Assembly: GCA_027355725.1 (NCBI GenBank) | Contig: DAIEHI010000064.1 | Location: 1-64,000, forward strand | Length of the DNA: 64,000 nucleotides | Direction of reading: 5' to 3' | From: Acidimicrobiaceae bacterium | GTDB lineage: Bacteria; Actinomycetota; Acidimicrobiia; Acidimicrobiales; RAAP-2 | Part shown: positions 39,889-49,128 of the stretch, one piece after another | Numbering within the stretch: position 1 is the first letter of the stretch | Layout: every line of letters begins with the position of its first letter | Made by a program: the position numbers and the translations under genes | Notes under the pieces: model-generated | What the model was told of the DNA's origin: nothing | The model's input: the letters and a program-made list of their open reading frames with translations, nothing else | Database searches by the model: none

Positions 39889-40883
39889 GACGAACCTCCA
39901 TCTGCCCACACATCCTTCATTAGTAGATCCTCTCCAGGCACGCCACCGGCCTTGGCTTGTTCGGTGGCGAGATCGACCTCGCGCACGACGTCACGTTCAA
40001 TCTCGACCAACTGGTCCTCACTGGCACCGAGCTCGAGTAGCCGGGTGTGATAGCGCGGGATGGGATCCTTCGCCAACCACTCCGCGACCTCACTGTCGGG
40101 ACGGTACTTGCCCGGATCGGCGCGCGAGTGACCACCGTGTCGGTAAGTCTTCGCCTCGATCATGCTCGGGCCTTCGCCGGCGCGCGCACGCGCGATTGCC
40201 GCTGCAGCGACTTCGTAGACCGCGTCGGCATCGTTGCCGTCGACCATGATGCTCTCGAGCCCGTACGCGCTGGCGCGGTCCGCGGCGGGATTCTCAACTG
40301 CGGTCACCTCGGTCGTTCTCGTGTACTCCATCCAGAGGTTGTTCTCACAGACAAACACGACGGGCAACTTCCAAATCGCGGCGAAATTGAGTGCTTCGTG
40401 GAAGGCGCCGATGTTCGTCGAACCGTCACCGAAGAAGCAGACCGCCACCTGGTCGGTGCCTCGGAACTGTGCACTCCAGGCTGCTCCACACGCAATGGGC
40501 AGGTGTGCGCCGATGATGGCGTACGAACCCATCACGCCGTGCTCGACGCTGGTGAGGTGCATCGAGCCACCCTTGCCGGCCATGAGTCCGTTGCTTCTAC
40601 CGAGCAGCTCGGCGAGCACGGGGGTCATGGGAACCCCTCGCGCCAAGGTGTGCGCGTGACCGCGGTAGGTGGCGAACGTCCAGTCAGTGGGCTTCATCGC
40701 CGCGGCCACACCGGCGGCGATCGCCTCTTGGCCGAGCGAGAGGTGGCTGGTGCCCTTCACCAGGTTCTCGAGGAACATGTCGTAGGCACGCTGCTCGAAC
40801 AATCGAAGCGCAAGTTGCATCCGATAGAGAGCCAGCTTGTCGTCCAAGTCCAGTGGACTGACGGCTGGGGTTGTCGTTGTCAT
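39876..40883 (-). CDS. 2-oxo acid dehydrogenase E1 alpha subunit
   Basis: This 335-residue alpha subunit has the thiamine-diphosphate motif GDGSTNIGAFHEALNFAAIW, continuing to PVVFVCENN (the GDG...NN motif). LFEQRAYDMFLENLVKGTSH and MAGKGGSMHL are family marks. The motif EAKTYRHGGHSRADPGKYR is the phosphorylation-loop region. With the beta subunit it decarboxylates a 2-oxo acid and passes the acyl group to lipoyl-E2. It is ten bases downstream of the M24-family gene, in the same operon as the Liv transporter. Confidence 0.9.
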   Translation of the reverse strand: MTTTTPAVSPLDLDDKLALYRMQLALRLFEQRAYDMFLENLVKGTSHLSLGQEAIAAGVAAAMKPTDWTFATYRGHAHTLARGVPMTPVLAELLGRSNGLMAGKGGSMHLTSVEHGVMGSYAIIGAHLPIACGAAWSAQFRGTDQVAVCFFGDGSTNIGAFHEALNFAAIWKLPVVFVCENNLWMEYTRTTEVTAVENPAADRASAYGLESIMVDGNDADAVYEVAAAAIARARAGEGPSMIEAKTYRHGGHSRADPGKYRPDSEVAEWLAKDPIPRYHTRLLELGASEDQLVEIERDVVREVDLATEQAKAGGVPGEDLLMKDVWADGGSSWRN

Positions 40884-40893
40884 AGTTCAGCTC

Positions 40894-42141
40894 CTAATAC
40901 TTGTTAGCGATCATCAGTTCTTGTGCGGGGAACTTCGTCAGAATTGCCGGTCCGTCATCGGTGACGACCACCTCTTCTTCAATGCGTGCCGCCGACATGC
41001 CATCACTCGCGGGACAGTACGTCTCGAGAGCAAAGACCATGCCGGTCTTCAACTCGATCGGGTCGCTCAGCGAATTGAGTCGACTGATGATCGGACGCTC
41101 GTGCAGGCCGAGTCCGAGACCGTGACCGAATTGGAGTCCGAATGCGGCCATCTCGTTGGGGAAGCCGAATTCGGTCGCCGCCGGCCACGCCAGTGCAATC
41201 TGGTCAGTACCAACGCCGGGTCGAACGAGGTCGATAGCCTTGTCCATCCACTCGCGTGCCTTGGTGTAGGCGTCGCGCTGTGGGCTCGTAGAACTCCCGA
41301 CCGACAGCGTGCGGTAGTAGCAGGTCCGGTAGCCGTTGAATGAATGGATGATGTCAAAGAACGCCTGGTCCCCGGGGCGGATGATGCGGTCGGTGAAATT
41401 GTGCGGGTGAGGATTGCAGCGCTCCCCCGAGACGGCGTTGATCGCCTCGACCTGGTCAGAACCCATCTCGTAGAGACGCTTGTTCGCGAGTGCCACGATC
41501 TCATTCTCACGAACACCTGGCTTTAGGGCTTCAAAGATGTCCTGGTAGACCCCGTCAACCATCGCGGCGGCCTGTGAGAGGAGCATCAACTCGTCCTGGG
41601 ACTTGATCACGCGCGCGTCGAGCATGGTCTGTTGAGCGTCACGGACTTCAACACCCGCCTTTTGCATCTCGGCGAGGAACGGGAGCTCGATGATGTCAAT
41701 ACCTATGGGCTGACCGAGCACACCGTGATCGGCGAGCAGTCCCACGATCTCTTTGACCGCGGACTCGAACAGGCCCGCACGCGGCGCAATCGCGCCTCGA
41801 AGACCCAACATGCCCGCACGGCAATTGTCGGGCTCGAGCCAGGGCGCGAACAACTTGTGGTGACGAGCGGCTGATCCGAAGTCCCAGACAATTGGCTCGC
41901 CCCCTCGCGTCAAGAGGCAGTACCGGGTCATCTTGTCACCCAGTGCTCCGCCAACCCAGGTGCCAGAGACGTAGCGAATGTTGTAGAAGTCGAACAGCAA
42001 CAGCGCGCCGAACTCGCTCGCCTCGAGCGCCTCTTTGGCTCGCGCCAGGCGGTAATTGCGCAAGCGATCGAAATCGACGCGGGTTTCGAAATCAACACCC
42101 ATGTGTCCGGGCGTATTCATCGTTGGTCCAAAACCCTCCAT
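40894..42141 (-). CDS. M24/creatinase-fold protein with altered metal site
   Basis: This 415-residue pita-bread protein has a creatinase-type N-terminal domain (LLLFDFYNIRYVSGT) and an M24 C-terminal domain. The M24 metal ligands are D-x10-D, H, E, E. Here Asp263, His340 (LQFGHGLGLGLHERP), Glu373 (FALETYC) and Glu388/389 (RIEEE) are present, but the second Asp position is Cys274 (NGYRTCYYRT). A normal dinuclear peptidase site is therefore doubtful. Related folds include aminopeptidase P, creatinase and the DMSP lyase DddP, so hydrolysis or lyase action on a small imported compound is possible. It touches the dehydrogenase gene by one base. Confidence 0.82.
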   Translation of the reverse strand: MEGFGPTMNTPGHMGVDFETRVDFDRLRNYRLARAKEALEASEFGALLLFDFYNIRYVSGTWVGGALGDKMTRYCLLTRGGEPIVWDFGSAARHHKLFAPWLEPDNCRAGMLGLRGAIAPRAGLFESAVKEIVGLLADHGVLGQPIGIDIIELPFLAEMQKAGVEVRDAQQTMLDARVIKSQDELMLLSQAAAMVDGVYQDIFEALKPGVRENEIVALANKRLYEMGSDQVEAINAVSGERCNPHPHNFTDRIIRPGDQAFFDIIHSFNGYRTCYYRTLSVGSSTSPQRDAYTKAREWMDKAIDLVRPGVGTDQIALAWPAATEFGFPNEMAAFGLQFGHGLGLGLHERPIISRLNSLSDPIELKTGMVFALETYCPASDGMSAARIEEEVVVTDDGPAILTKFPAQELMIANKY

Positions 42142-43079
42142 TACTTCACTCCGCTCAGGCCGTCATCGATGTCCACATTCTCGGGCTCCATGGTGAGCCC
42201 GGCACCGCGCGCAGCTTCGAGCAGCAGCACCGCGAAGTCCTCATTGAGGTAGCCCGCACCAATACTGCTCTTCACGATCTCGGTGCACAAAGCCGACACC
42301 GGCATCGGGACGTTGAGTTGATACGCGGCCGCCATGCCGAGGTCGAAGTCCTTTCGAAGCAGCGTCGGGGTGAAGGTGGGCTTGAAATCCAGGTTCACGA
42401 ATGCGGGCGTCTTGTAGCGAGTGAAGGTCGAGCCCATGACCGAGTTGTTCAAGAACTCGAGCCACGCACTCCTCTTAATGCCACCGCGCTCGGCGAGCAC
42501 CGTTATCTCAGCCATTGCCTGGGTGACGATGCCGAGCATCATGTTGTGACAGATCTTCACCAGACGTGCGACTTCTCCGTCGCCAACGTAGGTGACGCCG
42601 TGTCCGAGTTGGTCGAAATATGGACGCACCTCATCGAACGCCTCATTCGTGCCCGACACGGCCAGCGTCAACTTGCCCGAACTCACGACCTTGGGGTTAC
42701 CTGAGACGGGCGCCGCGAGGAACGAAGCCCCTCGCGCACTGCACGCCTCACGCACGAGCACCGAGGTCTCCGAGGACACCGTTGAGCAGTCAACGACGAT
42801 TCGAGGCGCGTGCTCGGGGTTCGAGAGCACGCCGTTGGGACCTGAGGTCACTTCAATCAAGTCCGCGTTGGCGGAGACCATGATGAAGACGATGTCGCAA
42901 TCGGCCAGTTCACTCGGGTGGTCAACGACCTTCGCGCCCAATTCTCCGAGCGCTTCGGCCTTGGCCCTCGTTCGATTGGTCACGGTGACGTCATTGCCAG
43001 CCACCACGAGGCGAGTCGCCATCGCGGTGCCCATCCGACCACAGCCGATCCAGCCAATACGGCTTCTATTCTCACTCAT
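42141..43079 (-). CDS. 3-hydroxyisobutyrate-type beta-hydroxyacid dehydrogenase
   Basis: This 312-residue enzyme has the NAD(P) loop IGWIGCGRMGTAMATRLVVA and the substrate motif SFLAAPVSGNPKVVSSGKLT, with VSGN replacing the usual VSGG. The catalytic lysine segment is VARLVKICHNMMLG (K-x3-N). The family oxidises beta-hydroxyacids to semialdehydes or reduces semialdehydes. It lies between livF and the M24 gene in the transporter operon, so it should act on a breakdown product of the imported substrate. Confidence 0.88.
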   Translation of the reverse strand: MSENRSRIGWIGCGRMGTAMATRLVVAGNDVTVTNRTRAKAEALGELGAKVVDHPSELADCDIVFIMVSANADLIEVTSGPNGVLSNPEHAPRIVVDCSTVSSETSVLVREACSARGASFLAAPVSGNPKVVSSGKLTLAVSGTNEAFDEVRPYFDQLGHGVTYVGDGEVARLVKICHNMMLGIVTQAMAEITVLAERGGIKRSAWLEFLNNSVMGSTFTRYKTPAFVNLDFKPTFTPTLLRKDFDLGMAAAYQLNVPMPVSALCTEIVKSSIGAGYLNEDFAVLLLEAARGAGLTMEPENVDIDDGLSGVK

Positions 43080-43113
43080 TAGTACGTCCTCTCAGAAATT
43101 CGAACATCACGAT

Positions 43114-43860
43114 CTACTTGTTCGCGCTGGTCTCAATCGTGCCGCCCAGGTAGAGCGCGCCAATCTCGGGGTTGTTCAAGACTTCCGTGCCCGTTCCCGA
43201 AAGGCGAACGATTCCGTTCTCTAGCACCACACCGTAATGGCTCATCTTGAGCGCTTGACGAGCATTCTGCTCAACGAGCAGAACCGTGCGACCCGCACTG
43301 TTCATCATCTTGATGGTGTCGAACATCGAACGCAGCGTCTTGGGGTCGAGGCCCATCGAAGGTTCGTCGAGGACAACCAGATCGGGCTCGAGCATCAGAC
43401 AACGCGCGAACTCGACGAGTCGTTGCTGACCGCCCGAGAGACTTCCGGCCTTGTCCTTGGCGCGTTCGGCAACGATGGGAAACATCTCTCGGATGGTCGC
43501 CATGCGATCATCGATGACCTTCTTGTCCTTGACGAGAAACGCGCCCAATTCGACGTTCTCGTGTACGGTCATCTCTCGAAACAGGCTGTGATTCTGGGGA
43601 ACCTGTACGACGCCCAACTGCAGGATGTCGCGCGGCTTCATACCAACGAGTTGGTGACCCTTGAACCAGATCTCACCAAGGCGGGGGCGAACAAGGCCGC
43701 TCACCGTCTTTAGCAGTGTTGACTTGCCCGATCCATTGGGTCCGACGATGCACGTGACACCACCATGGGGGACATCAAAACTGACGCCCTTGAGCACGTC
43801 GCCGCCGCCGTAGCCAGCGACAACGCCCTCGAAGCGTACGAAGGCTTCAGTCTCAGCCAT
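43114..43860 (-). CDS. livF: Branched-chain amino acid type ABC transporter ATP-binding protein LivF
   Basis: This 248-residue ATPase has Walker A GPNGSGKSTLLK, the Q-loop region, the signature LSGGQQRLVEFARCLM and Walker B DLVVLDEPSMGL. The LivF-type C-terminus (RLSGTGTEVLNNPEIGALYL) is present. The ATG at 43860 overlaps the livG stop; an upstream in-frame ATG would lie deep in livG. It pairs with LivG to energise LivH-LivM. Confidence 0.93.
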   Translation of the reverse strand: MAETEAFVRFEGVVAGYGGGDVLKGVSFDVPHGGVTCIVGPNGSGKSTLLKTVSGLVRPRLGEIWFKGHQLVGMKPRDILQLGVVQVPQNHSLFREMTVHENVELGAFLVKDKKVIDDRMATIREMFPIVAERAKDKAGSLSGGQQRLVEFARCLMLEPDLVVLDEPSMGLDPKTLRSMFDTIKMMNSAGRTVLLVEQNARQALKMSHYGVVLENGIVRLSGTGTEVLNNPEIGALYLGGTIETSANK

Positions 43861-44632
43861 GGGCGATCTCCTCGATGATCTCATCGTCGTCACTGCCGCC
43901 CAAGTAGGCGTCGAGCACGAGTGGGTTACTTCGAACTTCCGCGGGCGCACCGGTCACGAGGTCACTGCCTTGATGCATGACGGTGACCGTGTGACACAGA
44001 CTCATCACGAACTCCATGTTGTGCTCGACGATAAGGAACGTCTTGCCGAGCTCGTTGAGCGCACGAATCTTCTGGCCGATCTCATTGATCAGCGTCAGGT
44101 TCACACCACCCGCCGGCTCGTCGAGCAAGATGACGTCCGGATCGGCGACGAGGACATAGGCCAACTCCAAGAGCTTTCGCTGACCGTAAGAGAGCGAACC
44201 GGCTGGCAATTTCGCCAAGCGCGCAATACCCACGAAATCGAGCCACTCCATGGCCGAGTCGAGCTCGGACTTTGAGGACATGCTGCGAGTCAGTCCGCGC
44301 AGCCAACTCTCTTCACGCTGCGTTGCGACCAGCATGTTCTCGAGGACACTGATGCGCGCAAAGATGCGCGTCAACTGGAACGTGCGACCGACGCCCAAGG
44401 CGAAGACCTTGTCGGGTCGGGCGTTGGTGATGTCTTTGCCCTCGAATACGACGCTGCCGGTGTCGGGCTTCACGTAGCCAGTCATCACGTTGAACAGCGT
44501 GGTCTTTCCTGAGCCGTTCGGTCCGATGAGACCCGTGATGCTGCCCTTTTCAACGCTGAGTGAGCAATTGTTGAGCGCGTGGACACCGCCAAACGCCTTC
44601 GAGATCCCTTGGGCTTTCAATAGTTCGGTCAT
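43853..44632 (-). CDS. livG: Branched-chain amino acid type ABC transporter ATP-binding protein LivG
   Basis: This 259-residue ATPase has Walker A GPNGSGKTTLFNVMTGY, the signature LSYGQRKLLELAYVLV (a LivG-type variant of LSGGQ) and Walker B VILLDEPAGGVN. The C-terminal HNMEFVMSLCHTVTVMHQGS follows. The end is a His-containing acidic tail. It overlaps livM by four bases and livF by eight. Confidence 0.93.
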   Translation of the reverse strand: MTELLKAQGISKAFGGVHALNNCSLSVEKGSITGLIGPNGSGKTTLFNVMTGYVKPDTGSVVFEGKDITNARPDKVFALGVGRTFQLTRIFARISVLENMLVATQREESWLRGLTRSMSSKSELDSAMEWLDFVGIARLAKLPAGSLSYGQRKLLELAYVLVADPDVILLDEPAGGVNLTLINEIGQKIRALNELGKTFLIVEHNMEFVMSLCHTVTVMHQGSDLVTGAPAEVRSNPLVLDAYLGGSDDDEIIEEIAHG

Positions 44633-45645
44633 GAGTGGGCCCCTTGGGCGACGGGAGTTTCGGAGCTGGCGGTCTTCGCGGCGCTCTCCAGTCGATCTTG
44701 ACGCTGAGCCATGCGATCACGCACGAACACGACAATGCCCTGGGGCATGAACAAGATGACGAGCAGGAACAACACGCCAAACAGGATCAAGTACAACGAG
44801 CCGTTCGAATAGGTGACCGTCAGGTACTGCTGGGCCGACTCGAGCACGAGACCACCAATGATCGGACCGAGCAGTGTGCCAAATCCGCCAAAGAACGCCA
44901 TCAACGCAATGGTGATGTCGAACATGGGGTCGAACACGAACTGGGGGTAGATCTGTCCTTGCATCATGGCGTAGAGTGCGCCGCCCATGCCGACAGTGAA
45001 CGCTGACATCGCAAAGCCCGTCAACTTCACCGGAAAGACCTTGACGCCGAGCCCTAACGCCCGGTCCTCATCGTCTCTGATGGCGAGCAGTTGAAGTCCG
45101 AAACGTGAACGTCGAACGCCCACTGACAAGAGAATCGAGAACACGAGGATCGCGAGTGCCACGTAGTAGAAGGGCAGGTGGTAGTTCTCGATCTGCCACG
45201 GGACGTACGGAAGGGTGAGCCCACCGGTGCCGCCCGTGAAGTTCGCGTTGATCGCCGAGAGCTGGAACACGAAGAATATGGCGATTGTGATCACCACGAA
45301 CGTGTGACGGCGTACTCTGAGCGCGACCAGGCCAACTGGAATCGCCACTATCACCGCGGCCAGGCCACCCAAGGGGACAAGCCAGAACATGTCACCGTTA
45401 CCAGCGAAGTGCATGTGGTTGGCGACCAGGGCCATCGTGTAGGCACCGGTCCCGTAGAACGCAGCCGATCCAAGCGCCACGTAGCCCGAATACCCAGAGA
45501 ACATGTTCCACGACGTCGCGCACGCCGTGAAGATCAGGGTGATGACCGCGATCTGACGATACGCCGGGTTCGTGATCATCTGAGGCACAAAAAAGGCAAT
45601 GACCAAGGCCACCACCCATAGGAGGTTCTTCTTCTGTAACAACAC
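44629..45645 (-). CDS. livM: Branched-chain amino acid type ABC transporter permease LivM
   Basis: This 338-residue permease has about nine hydrophobic helices, beginning NLLWVVALVIAFFVPQMIT and including a GYSGYVALGSAAFYGTGAYT segment. The loop LQLLAIRDDEDRALGLGVKV is the ATPase-contact motif (EAA loop) of this family. FFGGFGTLLGPIIGGLVLES follows. It lies directly after livH, with adjoining ends. Confidence 0.93.
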   Translation of the reverse strand: MLLQKKNLLWVVALVIAFFVPQMITNPAYRQIAVITLIFTACATSWNMFSGYSGYVALGSAAFYGTGAYTMALVANHMHFAGNGDMFWLVPLGGLAAVIVAIPVGLVALRVRRHTFVVITIAIFFVFQLSAINANFTGGTGGLTLPYVPWQIENYHLPFYYVALAILVFSILLSVGVRRSRFGLQLLAIRDDEDRALGLGVKVFPVKLTGFAMSAFTVGMGGALYAMMQGQIYPQFVFDPMFDITIALMAFFGGFGTLLGPIIGGLVLESAQQYLTVTYSNGSLYLILFGVLFLLVILFMPQGIVVFVRDRMAQRQDRLESAAKTASSETPVAQGAHS

Positions 45646-46530
45646 TTACGCCACCCTCGCTGACTGCTTGCCAAAGAGGCCCTGGGGTCGAACCGAGAGC
45701 ACGATCACCAAGACGAGGAAGAAGGACAGGGTCGACCACACCGGCGACCAGATGACTCCCACGATGTCTTCGAGGGTGACCATCAAGATGCCCGCCAGCA
45801 ACGCGCCGCCGAGACTGCCCATGCCCCCAAGCACGATGATCGTCAAGAGCCTCGAGATGAGGTCGTAACTGGTACTCGCATTGAAAGTATTCGTGGCACC
45901 AAAAATCATGCCTCCCGGTGCGGTGAGGGCGATTCCGATACCGAAACAAATTGTTGAAACGCGCCGCACATCGATGCCGACCAGAGCCGCAGCGGTCTGG
46001 TCGGCAAGCGATGCACGGATACTTGCGCCGAAACGCGTTCGGTACAACAAAAAGTACAGTCCGCTCAACATGATCGCCGCCATAATGAAGCCAAACACGT
46101 AGATGTATGGGAACCACACACCAAAGAGCTTGAACGACTTGTTGACGTACCACGCCTGAATCTGGACATAGTTCACCGTGAACACCATGTTCAAGGTGCC
46201 TTCGATCACCAATGAGATTGCGTAGGTCACGAGGATCGACATTGCGGTCTTCTCGGGTCCCTTCAATCTTCCAAAGAAAGCCTTCTCCACCGCGATCCCC
46301 ACAAAGAACAGTGTGGGGATCGTGATGGCGAGGCCGACAAAGGGGTCGATGCCCCAGTGCACGGAGAGGGCGTAGCTCAAGTAGGCACCGAGGATCACGA
46401 AGATCCCCTGTGCAACATTGATGATGTCCATGACTCCAAATATCAGTGTCAAACCTGTCGCCATGAGGGCGTAGACCGAGCCGGTCAGTACGCCATCGAT
46501 GACGGCATGGATGAGAGCGGAACTATTCAA
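45646..46530 (-). CDS. livH: Branched-chain amino acid type ABC transporter permease LivH
   Basis: This 294-residue permease opens AVIDGVLTGSVYALMATGLT, then LIFGVMDIINVAQGIFVILG, the LivH hallmark. The contact loop is IRASLADQTAAALVGIDVRR. GGMGSLGGALLAGILMV closes the family core. It follows the binding-protein gene after three bases. Confidence 0.94.
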   Translation of the reverse strand: MNSSALIHAVIDGVLTGSVYALMATGLTLIFGVMDIINVAQGIFVILGAYLSYALSVHWGIDPFVGLAITIPTLFFVGIAVEKAFFGRLKGPEKTAMSILVTYAISLVIEGTLNMVFTVNYVQIQAWYVNKSFKLFGVWFPYIYVFGFIMAAIMLSGLYFLLYRTRFGASIRASLADQTAAALVGIDVRRVSTICFGIGIALTAPGGMIFGATNTFNASTSYDLISRLLTIIVLGGMGSLGGALLAGILMVTLEDIVGVIWSPVWSTLSFFLVLVIVLSVRPQGLFGKQSARVA

Positions 46531-46533
46531 GGG

Positions 46534-47787
46534 TTAATTCCCCCAAGCTGGCTTCGGGAAGAGGATCTTCACGGCGCCGGGGTCGCCAACCGGATTCACC
46601 TCAACGAACTTCGAACCCTGCCACTGGAAGGTGTACGCGGTCTGAGCCGTGTTCATGCCCAACGAGTTGAACTTGACCGAACCCTGGACGCTCTTCAAGG
46701 TCACACCGGAGTGCAGATACTTGATGATCTTCGCGTTGTCAAAGCCCTTGGTCGCGGTGACTGCCTGAGCCATGACCTGACCGACTGCGTAGGCCTCAGC
46801 AATGTCGGCGTTCACACCAGCAGCGGTGCCGCCATACTTCTTGACGTACTCAGCCACCATCTTCATACTCTGAGGGTTCTTCGACTGTCCGTACCACGAG
46901 TTAGGCACCATCATGCCATCGGCGTTCTTCGCACCCACGGCCTTGATGAACGCGGCACCCTGGTCAGGACCAGCTGTGGCGATGAACGCTTTGGGTGTGT
47001 AGTGCGCCTGTTCGAAGGCCTGCATGAATGCCGACACCGTTGGCACGTCGACTGAACCGAGCACAACGACCTGCGCCTTGGCGGCCGCGACCGCGTCAGC
47101 GATGGACGTGAAGTCCGTTGCTTCTGCGGGGAAGACGTTGTTGTAGACGGTCTTGAGTGACTTGCCGATCAGCTTCTGGGCTTCTTGGACGACGGGCTGA
47201 GTGAACGGGTCGTTCGAGGTGACGTACGAGATCGTCTTTGGACGGGTGCTCGCGGGTAGCGAGGTCAACCACTTGGCGAACGGCTGCAAGTCATAGGCAA
47301 CGGGCAGCGTCACGTCGAAGACGTTCTTCAGTCCGGCCTGGAAGACCGACGGTCCACCACCAGCGCCCTCGATCATTGCGTAGCCGTAACGGTTCACGGT
47401 CTGCGCCGCTGGCAGTGTCAGCAACGTCGAGAACGGACCGAACGTCAGGTTGACCTTGTCAGTCGAGATCAACTTCTGATAGTTGGTGACCACCTGGGTT
47501 GGGCTCGATGCGTCAGAAACGATGTCCAGCTTCACCGGGTGACCCAGGAGTCCACCCGCACGGTTGACGTCAGCGGCCCACAACTTGTAGCCCTGCTGGT
47601 ACGCAAGTCCGTCCGCGGAGAAGTCACCCGAGAGTGAAAGCGAGATACCGATCGTTACCGGTGCGCCTTTCGCGAGTGCGCCATTTGATGCGGCCCCACC
47701 ATTGGTGGTCGCCGCCATCGTGATGGCCGTTACGGCAGCGACCGAAGTCGCCCCAAACGCGCGAAAAAGTTTACCTTTTGTTTTCAT
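46534..47787 (-). CDS. Extracellular substrate-binding protein of the Liv-type transporter
   Basis: This 417-residue periplasmic-binding protein has an N-terminal signal region (residues 1 to about 35, with FGATSVAAVTAITMAATT) but no lipobox cysteine. The mature start APVTIGISLSLSGDFSADGL is the typical opening of LivJ-like receptors. It is the first gene of the livJ-H-M-G-F-dehydrogenase-M24-E1 operon, and GGGGGG precedes the ATG. Amides, amino acids, urea and aromatic acids are all known ligands of this class, so the ligand is open. Confidence 0.9.
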   Translation of the reverse strand: MKTKGKLFRAFGATSVAAVTAITMAATTNGGAASNGALAKGAPVTIGISLSLSGDFSADGLAYQQGYKLWAADVNRAGGLLGHPVKLDIVSDASSPTQVVTNYQKLISTDKVNLTFGPFSTLLTLPAAQTVNRYGYAMIEGAGGGPSVFQAGLKNVFDVTLPVAYDLQPFAKWLTSLPASTRPKTISYVTSNDPFTQPVVQEAQKLIGKSLKTVYNNVFPAEATDFTSIADAVAAAKAQVVVLGSVDVPTVSAFMQAFEQAHYTPKAFIATAGPDQGAAFIKAVGAKNADGMMVPNSWYGQSKNPQSMKMVAEYVKKYGGTAAGVNADIAEAYAVGQVMAQAVTATKGFDNAKIIKYLHSGVTLKSVQGSVKFNSLGMNTAQTAYTFQWQGSKFVEVNPVGDPGAVKILFPKPAWGN

Positions 47788-47848
47788 ACTTTCCCCCCTG
47801 CAATTGTGCGTCTCTAGAAAAAACCCCCCAAAGGCCTTGGTCTAGAAA

Positions 47849-47864
47849 TGACCACTCGGTGAGT
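47849..47864. promoter_or_regulatory. 16-bp operator-like element, copy 2
   Basis: TGACCACTCGGTGAGT lies between the divergent binding-protein and hydrolase genes, 62 bases upstream of the former. It has the dyad CACTC-GGT-GAGTG, extended by one base (CACTCGGTGAGTG is perfect), and matches copy 1 at 625-640 in 15 of 16 bases. A TetR-type repressor encoded in this island could bind it and control both arms. Confidence 0.5.
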
Positions 47865-48020
47865 GATTGGGCAACCCTAACGACGCAGTTACGGTGTCGT
47901 CAATTCAATAGGTGGTGAAATCTTTACAACACGACTGAGAAGAATTTAGGGCTTCGCCCCTATTAATCAGGGCAAAGCCTCCAATAGCATCAGGTCAAGC
48001 GCAGACGTCCGAGGGGGGCC

Positions 48021-49094
48021 ATGGTCGACGTTCTTTTGGATATCGCCATCACTAATTGGGAACCTCGATTCACCGCGAACGGCGTTGACGCCAGCGACTA
48101 CAAGAGGATCACAAGGGGCATCGAAACCTGGGACGACTGGTGCGCTGCGTGGTGCGCGGGCGCCCACGAGCACTACGAACTCGCCGAGGCTGCGTTGAGC
48201 GAGGGCCGTACGCTCTCTGCCGGAGAGCACTTCGCCCAAAGTGCTACGTACTACCACTTCGCAAAGTTCCTTTTCGTCCACGACCTCGACCAGGCACGCT
48301 CCGCGCACGAAAAGGCCCTCGACGCCTTCGAGCGAGGGGCGGGGTTGTTGAGTCCACGAGCCACGCGAGAGCGTGTCAGCTTCGAAGGTGACACGCTGAG
48401 TGCCGTCTTTCGCTCGCCGCGCGGTGAAGGTCCGCACCCGACGGTGATCCTTATCCCCGGTCTCGATTCAGCCAAGGAAGAATTCCGAGAAGTCGAGCGT
48501 GCCTTCCTCGACCGAGGTATGGCGACCTTCGCTGTCGACGGCCCCGGCCAAGGTGAGGCCGAGTGGTCACTCGCAGTTCGTCCTGATTGGGACGTCGTGG
48601 GCGCCGCGGTGATCGAACATCTGCATCGCATGCCCGAAGTCGACAATGAACGAATCGGTGTGTGGGGGGTCAGTCTCGGAGGTTTCTACGCCACGCGTCT
48701 CGCTGCCTCTGACGTGCCGGTGCGCGCCACCGTCGCTCTCGCAGGCCCCTATGACTTCGCCGCATCGTGGGAGAACCTCAACGAACTCACCCGCCGAGCG
48801 TTCCAGGTTCGTTCATTCAGTGAGACGCCCGAGGACGCTCAGTTGCGCGCTCGCGATTTCACCCTCGAGGGCCACACCTCGAAGATCAAGACGCCCCTGC
48901 TCGTCATCATGGGAAAGAAGGACCGCCTCTTTCCGTGGCACGATGGCGAGCGACTGGCACGTGAGAGCGGCGCGCACTCGACGCTTGTCCTGCTCGATGA
49001 GGGCAACCACGGATGTGCCAACATTGTCTATCGGCATCGTCCGCTCAGTGCGGACTGGATGGCTCAACAACTCGATTGCGCACCGCCGCAATGA
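48021..49094 (+). CDS. Alpha/beta hydrolase, FrsA/dihydropseudooxynicotine hydrolase type
   Basis: This 357-residue protein has a helical N-terminal domain of about 130 residues (WCAGAHEHYELAEAALSEGR, HFAQSATYYHFAKFLF) and an alpha/beta hydrolase domain. The nucleophile elbow is VWGVSLGGFYATR, the acid is in IMGKKDRLFPW and the His in DEGNHGCANI. This two-part layout matches the C-C hydrolase of nicotine breakdown and FrsA-like enzymes. It starts the plus-strand arm of the island and precedes the E2 gene, so cleavage of the imported compound, releasing a 2-oxo acid or acyl group, is a reasonable guess. Confidence 0.82.
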   Translation: MVDVLLDIAITNWEPRFTANGVDASDYKRITRGIETWDDWCAAWCAGAHEHYELAEAALSEGRTLSAGEHFAQSATYYHFAKFLFVHDLDQARSAHEKALDAFERGAGLLSPRATRERVSFEGDTLSAVFRSPRGEGPHPTVILIPGLDSAKEEFREVERAFLDRGMATFAVDGPGQGEAEWSLAVRPDWDVVGAAVIEHLHRMPEVDNERIGVWGVSLGGFYATRLAASDVPVRATVALAGPYDFAASWENLNELTRRAFQVRSFSETPEDAQLRARDFTLEGHTSKIKTPLLVIMGKKDRLFPWHDGERLARESGAHSTLVLLDEGNHGCANIVYRHRPLSADWMAQQLDCAPPQ

Positions 49095-49128
49095 ATAACT
49101 CGTCCACCGACGAAGAAGGTAGGAAATA

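Noticed and set aside
47950-47985. TCAATTCA near the hydrolase gene as a plus-strand sigma-28 promoter
   Set aside because: The sequence 11 bases further lacks a CGTAA-like -10 box.
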